Positions 7,774 to 13,834 of a DNA stretch of 13,834 bases are shown here, piece by piece (position 1 is the first letter of the stretch; every line of letters begins with the position of its first letter). The DNA is taken from positions 1 to 13,834 of the forward strand of contig DVNA01000107.1 of assembly GCA_018714665.1 (NCBI GenBank), in the 5' to 3' direction. Both the position numbers and the translations under genes were made by a program. Source of the DNA: Candidatus Gallibacteroides avistercoris. Its GTDB lineage: Bacteria > Bacteroidota > Bacteroidia > Bacteroidales > CHK158-818. The notes beneath the pieces were generated by a model. It made no database searches and was not told the origin of the DNA. It saw only the letters and a program-made list of their open reading frames with translations.

Positions 7774-10554
7774 ATGAACCAAACAACCTGTTTGAAAAAG
7801 ATTGTCATTCTTTTGAGTATCCTCGTTGTCGATGCGGGGGCTATGGCACAGCAAAAGATTGCTTTGAAAGAGCTGGATTTGTCCAAGGTCTGGCAAGAAT
7901 ATGGAACAGCTTTTGTCGATGGCAACGATGTCCGGCTTCATGCCAAGGCTATTGCTCACATAAAACTGGATGGGAAGGCCGAACGCTTTCAGACGCAAGC
8001 CAGCATACAACCCGTTGTGGAGGATGGTAACGACCCTGCCTGGATGGTACAGCCGTTGGTGGACGGGACCAAACTCTTTTTTCGGAAAAAGGGAGACGAG
8101 AAGCAGTTGGTGGGTATTTCCGGTGCCGATGGCAAAATCGGGAAAGGCTCTTTTGAATTGATTCTGAAAGCCGATGGCAAGGAGATATACAACAGCGGCG
8201 TAATTCGTCAGGGAGATGCTCCCAAACAGGTAGATGTACCTTTGGAAAAGGTACAGATGCTTGAAATCATCGTCGATCCTACTTCTGACGGGGTAAGTGG
8301 CGATTTCGTCCTGTTGTCGGCGCCTGTCCTGAGTTATGGCGGGACGTTGCCGGTCATGCAGGATATCCGTTCTACCGGCGAAGGCCCCCGACAAAGCCAG
8401 GAAGCTGTTGCCCGACTGACGAAAAAAATCGGTCGGTTGCCGCTCTGGAAGGAGGCTCTCTACGAAAAAACTCCGTTCGATTGGTTGATCACTCCCGAAA
8501 AATCCCAAGCAGGCATCTATCGTTCGTCCGACGGAAAGAGCATCATCATAGCCAACGGTATGGTGGCGCGGACGCTCCGTATATTTCCCAATTTGGCCAC
8601 GACGCACATAACCAACCGGATGAATGGCGAAAGTATGCTTCGTGCCGTCAGTAGCGAGGGCTTTGTCCAGATAGACAAAAAACTCCGGATGGTGGGTGGT
8701 TTGGCGGGACAACCCGAACGGGCCTATCTCAAAGATGAATGGATAGACAGTTTGAAAACGATACCCGAATCTTTTGTCGTAGAAGATTTTGAAATACGTC
8801 CTGTCGGAGAGACCCTTCCCTGGGCACGTAACCGTTGGGCGCTGAACAAACAGGCGGCTACCGGACAAGAGATTGTCTTTATCTTGCGAGGCGATAAGGA
8901 GCTGAAAGATGTATTGGTAAAGGTCTGCTTCTCGGTATATGATCATGTCCCGGTTATCCGCAAGCAGATGGAGGTGGTCAATGAATCGCAGGTACCGGTC
9001 AATGTCGATGCGTTCAAGCTCGAATACCTGGCGTTTGCCGAACCCGAATCGCCCAGCGACGGCGATCCGTCTCGTTTCCGCCTGCCCAATATCCACATCG
9101 AAAGCGATTTTACCGGCAAGGGAACCTTTACCGAACGGGAGACCGATATTACCGAAAAGTGGGTGGTCGATCCCGATTATACCTCGCAACGCAATTACCC
9201 GATGGAAACCCCCTGTATCCTTGACGTATCGCTCGATATAGGACCTGACCAGACCCTCCCTGCCGGTCAGACGTTCCGGACATTCAGTGTTTATGAGATG
9301 CCTTTCGACAGCGATGACCGTGAGCGGAAAGGGTTGTTCACCCGCCGTTTCTATCGAGCCATTGCTCCCTGGACTACCGAGAACCCGATCTTCCTGCACC
9401 TGACATCCAGCAATCCGGAGACGGTTCGGACGGCTGTCGATCAATGTGCGGAGGTGGGCTATGAGATGATAATTCTCAGTTTCGGTTCCGGAGCCAATGC
9501 CGAGGATATTTCCGAGGAGAACATTGCCAAGTTCAAAGCGTTGGTCGATTATGCCAACAGCAAAGGTATCGAGATGGGATGCTATTCCCTGCTGGCCAGC
9601 CGTTGGATCAGCGACGAGGTGGATGTAATCAATCCGGAGACAGGCAAACGGGGCGGTATGCGCTTCGGCAGCTCTCCCTGTTTGTGTAGCGACTGGGGAT
9701 ATGAATATTTCGATAAAATCAGAACTTTCTTTGAGAAAACCGGTATGACCTGTTTTGAACACGACGGTTCCTATCCCGGCGATCCTTGCGCCTCCACCAC
9801 GCACACCTACCACAAGGGGTTGGGAGATTCGCAGTGGAATCAGTTCCATAAGATTACCGAACTGTATCACTGGATGCGCGAGAAAGGAATCTATCTGAAC
9901 GTCCCCGATTTCTATTTCCTGAACGGTTCAACCAAGACCAGTATCGGTTATCGGGAGACCAACTGGTCGTTGCCGCGTGACAGGCAGCTGATTCATACCC
10001 GGCAGTTGAATTACGACTGTACGTGGGAACGTATTCCCTCTTCCCTTTGGAGCTTCGTACCACTGGTCGAGTATCATGGCGGAGGTGCCGCGGCCACGTT
10101 GGAACCGTTGCACGAACACCTGTTTGAATACAAGACCTTGATGGTACAGAACTACGGGGCAGGCATACAGGCCTGTTACCGGGGGCCTCGGCTGTACGAT
10201 ACCCCTGAAACCAAAGCAGCCGTCGTCGAGGTGATTCATTGGTACAAACGGTATCGGAACATCCTCAACAGCGACATCATCCATCTTCGTCGGCCCGATG
10301 CGCAGGATTGGGACGGTATTATGCACGTCAATCCGAAGGAGAAAGAAAAAGGACTTGCCCTGTTTTTCAACCCGACCGATCAACCGATTACCCGGGAGGT
10401 CGATTTACCGCTTTACTATACCGGCCTGACAGAGACCGCCCGGATTCGTGAACAGGAGGGCCCCAGTACCGAATACCGTTTGGAGCGCGATTATACCGTT
10501 AAGTTGAAAGTAACCATTCCGGCTAATGGATATACCTGGTATGTGGTAGAGTAG
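7774..10554 (+). CDS. Secreted NPCBM-like / beta-sandwich / TIM-barrel glycoside hydrolase-like protein (GH36-like)
   Basis: This 926-residue protein has a Sec signal peptide with likely cleavage after 'AGAMA' (Ala25). Residues about 28-188 match the NPCBM carbohydrate-binding pattern: 'LHAKAIAHIKLDGKAERF' (55-72), then 'SFELILKADGKEIYNSGVI' (126-144) and a closing 'FVLLSAPVLSY'. Residues about 245-515 form a large beta-sandwich of the kind preceding GH36-type barrels. The barrel spans about 535-830: 'NPIFLHLTSSNPETV', 'YEMIILSFGSG', 'IEMGCYSLLASRW', 'MTCFEHDGSYPGDPC' and 'GIYLNVPDFYFLNGS'. Asp664 at the end of a barrel strand is the likely nucleophile. A C-terminal beta-sandwich follows ('GLALFFNPTDQPITREVDL', 860-878). 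The order of domains is that of alpha-galactosidase-like clan GH-D enzymes, but the specificity cannot be read from sequence. The gene starts 60 bp after the previous stop, with an A-rich leader and no visible terminator between, so it probably shares the operon. Confidence 0.78.
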   Translation: MNQTTCLKKIVILLSILVVDAGAMAQQKIALKELDLSKVWQEYGTAFVDGNDVRLHAKAIAHIKLDGKAERFQTQASIQPVVEDGNDPAWMVQPLVDGTKLFFRKKGDEKQLVGISGADGKIGKGSFELILKADGKEIYNSGVIRQGDAPKQVDVPLEKVQMLEIIVDPTSDGVSGDFVLLSAPVLSYGGTLPVMQDIRSTGEGPRQSQEAVARLTKKIGRLPLWKEALYEKTPFDWLITPEKSQAGIYRSSDGKSIIIANGMVARTLRIFPNLATTHITNRMNGESMLRAVSSEGFVQIDKKLRMVGGLAGQPERAYLKDEWIDSLKTIPESFVVEDFEIRPVGETLPWARNRWALNKQAATGQEIVFILRGDKELKDVLVKVCFSVYDHVPVIRKQMEVVNESQVPVNVDAFKLEYLAFAEPESPSDGDPSRFRLPNIHIESDFTGKGTFTERETDITEKWVVDPDYTSQRNYPMETPCILDVSLDIGPDQTLPAGQTFRTFSVYEMPFDSDDRERKGLFTRRFYRAIAPWTTENPIFLHLTSSNPETVRTAVDQCAEVGYEMIILSFGSGANAEDISEENIAKFKALVDYANSKGIEMGCYSLLASRWISDEVDVINPETGKRGGMRFGSSPCLCSDWGYEYFDKIRTFFEKTGMTCFEHDGSYPGDPCASTTHTYHKGLGDSQWNQFHKITELYHWMREKGIYLNVPDFYFLNGSTKTSIGYRETNWSLPRDRQLIHTRQLNYDCTWERIPSSLWSFVPLVEYHGGGAAATLEPLHEHLFEYKTLMVQNYGAGIQACYRGPRLYDTPETKAAVVEVIHWYKRYRNILNSDIIHLRRPDAQDWDGIMHVNPKEKEKGLALFFNPTDQPITREVDLPLYYTGLTETARIREQEGPSTEYRLERDYTVKLKVTIPANGYTWYVVE

Positions 10555-10630
10555 CAAAAAATAAAACGATAATGTTTTCTAAATAGCTATAAATAGCGAA
10601 ATGGAAGCAGTATCATAAACAAACTCGTAC

Positions 10631-10638
10631 TATCTTTG
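10631..10638 (+). promoter_or_regulatory. Probable -7 promoter box for ccsBA
   Basis: TATCTTTG matches the Bacteroidota -7 consensus TAnnTTTG exactly. It lies in the 137-bp gap after the glycosidase-like cluster and 53 bp before the ATG at 10692, so a transcript would start near 10645 and carry a leader of about 45 bases. A -33 TTTG element is not evident at the usual distance. If real, ccsBA is transcribed on its own rather than only by read-through. Confidence 0.55.
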
Positions 10639-10691
10639 TGTAGCGGATACAAGTCCGAAGCAATATTCTTTCAATTTGAAAAGTGCTGTTT

Positions 10692-13427
10692 ATGCGAATA
10701 AAAGATAAGTTGATTTCCTTTTTGTCATCGTATCGTTTGACTTTGGTTCTGTTGGTGATATATGCCCTGTTGTTGGCGGTAGCCACATTTGTAGAGAGTT
10801 GTTTCGACTCGTCCATGGCTCGGATGTTTGTATATAACAATGTCGGGTTCTATCTGTTGCAGTTTCTGATGATAGCCAATTTCGTCGCCATTGTGTTGCA
10901 CAACAGGATGTGGCAACGCAAGAAGTATGCCGCAACGCTGTTTCATGCTGCGTTTGTCCTGATATTGTTGGGAGCCTTTATAACCTCCGTTTCAGGTTTT
11001 GAAGGAATTATTCATATTCGCGAAGGAGAGTCGAACAATCGGATGATAACGCAAGAGTCCTATGTCATTTATACGTTGAAGAAGGGCGACATATCGGAAC
11101 GATACAGCGTACCGCTCTCTTTCTCGGTATGGAAGGGCGCTTCGTTCCGTCGGCAGCATACGTTCGAGGGACAAGAGTTCGTTTTGGAGATGAAAGGTCG
11201 TCCCTATGTGTCGGAGAATGGCAGGCGGGCCATATCTTTATCTGTTCAGAGTGGAGGAGAAGAACGGAATATCAACCTGGAAAATATGCCTTATACCCTT
11301 TCCGCCCCTACCTATTTGTCGTTTGGTGATGTTATGGTGGAGGTGGCTTATGGTGCCGACCACGTCCAGTTACCCTTTTCTATACAATTGACCGATTTCC
11401 GGTTGTTACGTTACCCCGGCTCGCACAATCCCTCTTCGTTTGAGAGTGATCTGGTGTTGACCGATGAGCAGGGAAACAGCCGGCAGGAGCATCTGTATAT
11501 GAATAAAGTGGTACATGAAAAGGGGTATCGGCTGTATCAATCTTCGTATGACCCCGATGAAAAAGGTACGGTACTTTCCGTCAACAACGACTATTGGGGG
11601 ACAACGGTTACCTATTGCGGATATTTTGTATTGTTATTGGGTATTGTGGGAGTATTGACAGCCAGGAATACCCGTTTCCGTTTTTTGATTAAACGGTTAC
11701 AGGAGATCAACGTATCGGAGAAGTCAATGCTGGTGATGTTGTTTCTCTTTTCGGGTTGGTTTTCGGTCTCGGCCACGCCCGATAAGGTTATGAATAATCT
11801 CTCCTTGCGGGTTCCACCTGCCGCTCATGCCGAAAAGTTCGGTTCGTTGTTGATACAATCCTCTTCGGGGCGGATAGAGCCGGTGAATACCTATACCGAG
11901 AAATTGCTCAGAAAGATATACCGGGACGACCGTTTCGAGGGATTCTCCTCCGATCAGGTGATTCTGGGAATATTGGTAAATCCCACCTATTGGAACCATG
12001 TCAAGATGATTCGGCAGACGAATGGTCAGTTGCAAAAGATACTCGGGACGGAAGAGGGTAAATATATCTCTTTCCTGGATGTTTTCGATCAACAGGGAAA
12101 CTATAAAATAGCTTCGCTGGTAGAGCAGATATACCAAAAACCGGTAAAGGAGCGGAGTTCATTCGATAAGGATGTCCTTAAATTGGACGAAAAAATCAAT
12201 ATCTTGTATGCCTTGCAACAGTACAAGATGTTGGCATTGTTCCCGTTGGCGGGAGATGCCAATAACAAATGGTATTCGCCGGGCGACGATTTGAGCGTTT
12301 ACACCGGAAAGGATTCGATGTTTGTCTCGAAAATCTTCGACTGGTACCTGAGCGAGGTCTCTCAGGCCCAGCTGTCCGGACAATGGCAGGCGGCCGATGA
12401 GGTAGCCGACATGATAGATACCTACCAACGGGCCCGATCCAATGTAACGTTGATGAGCAAACAAACCGTATCGGCCGAGTTGTTGTATAACCGGCTGAAT
12501 GTTTTTGGATCCTCTTCCAAACTCTATTTGATATGGGGAATATCGTTTCTGATTCTCTCCGTATTGGCCTATTTCCGTCGGACGAAAGCCATCAGACGTT
12601 TATCGACTGCTTGTCTGGGTCTCATTATCCTGTCATTTGTATTCCATACTTTCGGGATAGGGATGCGCTGGTATATTTCGGGGCAGGCTCCCTGGTCTAA
12701 TGCATACGAGTCGATGGTGTATGTGGGTTGGGCGGCGGCATTGGCCGGGTTGTTGTTTATGCGTCGTTCGCACATTGCGGTGGCGTTAGCCACTTTCTTG
12801 GCCGGACTGATTCTGTTTGTTGCCAACCTGAACTGGATGGACCCCGAAATAACGCCGTTGGTTCCTGTTCTGAAATCGTATTGGTTGATGTTGCACGTGG
12901 CCGTTATTACGGCCAGTTACGGATTCTTCGGAATGAGTTTCCTGCTGGGCTTGACCGCTATGGTAATGATGAATATCCGAAACAGGGCGAATCTTTCTGT
13001 CTGGAATCTCCGCATCGAGGAGTTGCGTATCATCAACGAGTTGTCGCTGACCATTGGGTTGTGTCTGCTTACGGCCGGAACATTCTTGGGGGCTATTTGG
13101 GCCAATGAGTCGTGGGGACGTTATTGGGGATGGGATCCGAAAGAGACTTGGGCCTTGATTACGATGATCGTCTATGCCTTGGTGCTTCATGCCCGTTTCA
13201 TCCCGAAATTGCGCAGCGATTTTGCGTTCAGCGTGATGTCCGTCTTTGCCCTGACTTCTGTATTGATGACCTATTTCGGGGTAAACTACTATCTTGCCGG
13301 ATTACATTCGTACGGCAAAGGTGATACCCCTCCGGCACTCGATATTATCTACCTCGTATATGGGCTGATTATACTGTTTACCGGTTGGACGGCGTGGCGG
13401 AATCGCCGTTTGTCGGAAGTCGGGTAA
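10692..13427 (+). CDS. ccsBA: Cytochrome c biogenesis protein CcsBA (fused ResB/CcsB-CcsA haem lyase)
   Basis: The 911-residue product is a system II cytochrome c synthase, which exports haem across the inner membrane and attaches it to CxxCH motifs. Numbering is from the ATG at 10692; a GTG at 10683 in the same frame is a less likely start. The ResB/CcsB half has three membrane segments (about 15-35, 52-69, 80-99), a periplasmic beta-rich region and another segment at 306-324. A segment at about 345-361 precedes a periplasmic stretch of about 250 residues. The CcsA half has about eight membrane segments from 611 onward and the haem-handling WWD motif 'WGRYWGWDPKETW' (807-819). His85, His735, His833 and His872 fit by position the two membrane and two periplasmic haem-ligand histidines described for Helicobacter hepaticus CcsBA. 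The length is close to that protein's. The stop is 3 bp from the stop of the convergent lrgB-like gene. The haem protein at the left end of the window is a possible client. Confidence 0.95.
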   Translation: MRIKDKLISFLSSYRLTLVLLVIYALLLAVATFVESCFDSSMARMFVYNNVGFYLLQFLMIANFVAIVLHNRMWQRKKYAATLFHAAFVLILLGAFITSVSGFEGIIHIREGESNNRMITQESYVIYTLKKGDISERYSVPLSFSVWKGASFRRQHTFEGQEFVLEMKGRPYVSENGRRAISLSVQSGGEERNINLENMPYTLSAPTYLSFGDVMVEVAYGADHVQLPFSIQLTDFRLLRYPGSHNPSSFESDLVLTDEQGNSRQEHLYMNKVVHEKGYRLYQSSYDPDEKGTVLSVNNDYWGTTVTYCGYFVLLLGIVGVLTARNTRFRFLIKRLQEINVSEKSMLVMLFLFSGWFSVSATPDKVMNNLSLRVPPAAHAEKFGSLLIQSSSGRIEPVNTYTEKLLRKIYRDDRFEGFSSDQVILGILVNPTYWNHVKMIRQTNGQLQKILGTEEGKYISFLDVFDQQGNYKIASLVEQIYQKPVKERSSFDKDVLKLDEKINILYALQQYKMLALFPLAGDANNKWYSPGDDLSVYTGKDSMFVSKIFDWYLSEVSQAQLSGQWQAADEVADMIDTYQRARSNVTLMSKQTVSAELLYNRLNVFGSSSKLYLIWGISFLILSVLAYFRRTKAIRRLSTACLGLIILSFVFHTFGIGMRWYISGQAPWSNAYESMVYVGWAAALAGLLFMRRSHIAVALATFLAGLILFVANLNWMDPEITPLVPVLKSYWLMLHVAVITASYGFFGMSFLLGLTAMVMMNIRNRANLSVWNLRIEELRIINELSLTIGLCLLTAGTFLGAIWANESWGRYWGWDPKETWALITMIVYALVLHARFIPKLRSDFAFSVMSVFALTSVLMTYFGVNYYLAGLHSYGKGDTPPALDIIYLVYGLIILFTGWTAWRNRRLSEVG

Positions 13428-13430
13428 TTG

Positions 13431-13834
13431 TTATCGGAACCAGGTCTCCAAGAGCGGAATCAGCAGCGAAGTCATAATCCCCATCAGCCCGATGGATAAT
13501 CCGCTGATGGCACCCTCTACGGCTCCCATTTCGATGGCACGCGCCGTTCCCAGTCCGTGAGCGGCTGCTCCCAGTGCTAACCCTTGTGCCACTTTGCTTT
13601 TTATGTGCAGGGCTTTTAAGATAAAGGGACCGGTAATGCTGCCGAAAATACCGCAAACAACGACTACGATGGCTGTCAATGCCGGAATTCCGCCCGAACG
13701 GGAAGCGAGGCTGACGGCTATGGGCGTGGTAACTGACTTGGGTTCCAACGATGCGATGATAGACTCTTCAACTCCCATAAGGCGACAAATGGCGATAACA
13801 CTTACAATACCTACGAAACTGCCTACCAGAATGG
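13431..13834 (-). CDS. LrgB/CidB (YohK) family membrane protein, 5'-truncated
   Basis: The minus-strand frame runs from the stop codon at 13433-13431 to the window edge without a stop, so the N-terminal part lies outside. The visible 134 residues match the C-terminal part of LrgB-family proteins, including 'SLEPKSVTTPIAVSLASRSG', a following hydrophobic stretch with 'GGIPALTAIVVVVCGIFGS', and 'AQGLALGAAAHGLGTARAIE'. The ATG at 13778 is internal: the upstream codons encode another membrane segment ('ILVGSFVGIVSVIAI'). LrgB-type proteins act in the inner membrane with an LrgA-type partner and have been linked to murein hydrolase control and, in some relatives, to transport of small organic acids. 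The partner gene would be expected upstream, to the right of the window. The gene runs convergently towards ccsBA. Confidence 0.92.
   Translation of the reverse strand, partial: ILVGSFVGIVSVIAICRLMGVEESIIASLEPKSVTTPIAVSLASRSGGIPALTAIVVVVCGIFGSITGPFILKALHIKSKVAQGLALGAAAHGLGTARAIEMGAVEGAISGLSIGLMGIMTSLLIPLLETWFR

Noticed and set aside
7762..9870. A 702-codon open frame on the minus strand
   Set aside because: It lies wholly opposite the well-supported NPCBM/TIM-barrel gene. Its translation has no recognisable domain, and long antisense frames are common opposite genes with this codon use.
10555..10585. Possible terminator after the glycosidase-like cluster (AAAAC...GTTTT)
   Set aside because: The stem is only 5 bp, mostly A-T, with no T-run of the required length, so it is too weak to call.
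13431..13778. A complete 115-codon gene starting at the ATG at 13778
   Set aside because: The same frame continues upstream with a typical LrgB membrane segment to the window edge, so that ATG is internal.

Overview
The window looks like a chromosomal segment from a member of the Bacteroidota, most likely Bacteroidales. The reasons are a fused ResB-CcsA cytochrome c synthase, start codons preceded by A/T-rich sequence rather than strong Shine-Dalgarno motifs, a TAnnTTTG-type -7 promoter box, and a run of large secreted glycosidase-like proteins. I cannot fix the genus from sequence alone.

Layout: (1) 1-3068, plus strand, is the 3' part of a gene for a large multidomain protein: a beta-propeller resembling the alpha subunit of hydrazine synthase, two CxxCH haem c motifs, a lysine-rich linker and a C-terminal FGE-sulfatase (SUMF1) domain that lacks the FGE catalytic cysteines. 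(2) 3069-3192 is a 124-bp gap with a perfect 11-bp inverted repeat. (3) 3193-10554, plus strand, holds three closely spaced genes for exported proteins: a probable (alpha/alpha)6 six-hairpin glycosidase-like protein, a lipoprotein with a probable TIM barrel carrying an inserted small domain, and an NPCBM-like plus beta-sandwich plus TIM-barrel protein of GH36/clan GH-D-like architecture. (4) 10555-10691 is a gap with a probable promoter. (5) 10692-13427, plus strand, is ccsBA, the system II cytochrome c synthase. (6) 13431-13834, minus strand, is the C-terminal part of an LrgB-family membrane protein whose 5' end lies outside the window.

How the genes may fit together: the three glycosidase-like genes are separated by 9 and 60 bp on one strand and look like an operon for attack on a complex glycan outside the cytoplasm. 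The haem c/SUMF1-like protein just upstream may belong to the same unit, with its own spacing and a possible operator after it. Its CxxCH motifs need a cytochrome c synthase, and a ccsBA gene follows the cluster, although ccsBA appears to have its own promoter and probably serves all c-type cytochromes of the cell. No SusC/SusD pair, sulfatase, transposase, tRNA, rRNA or CRISPR array is visible here. The most unusual item is the haem c plus FGE-like protein next to unassigned glycosidase-like genes.
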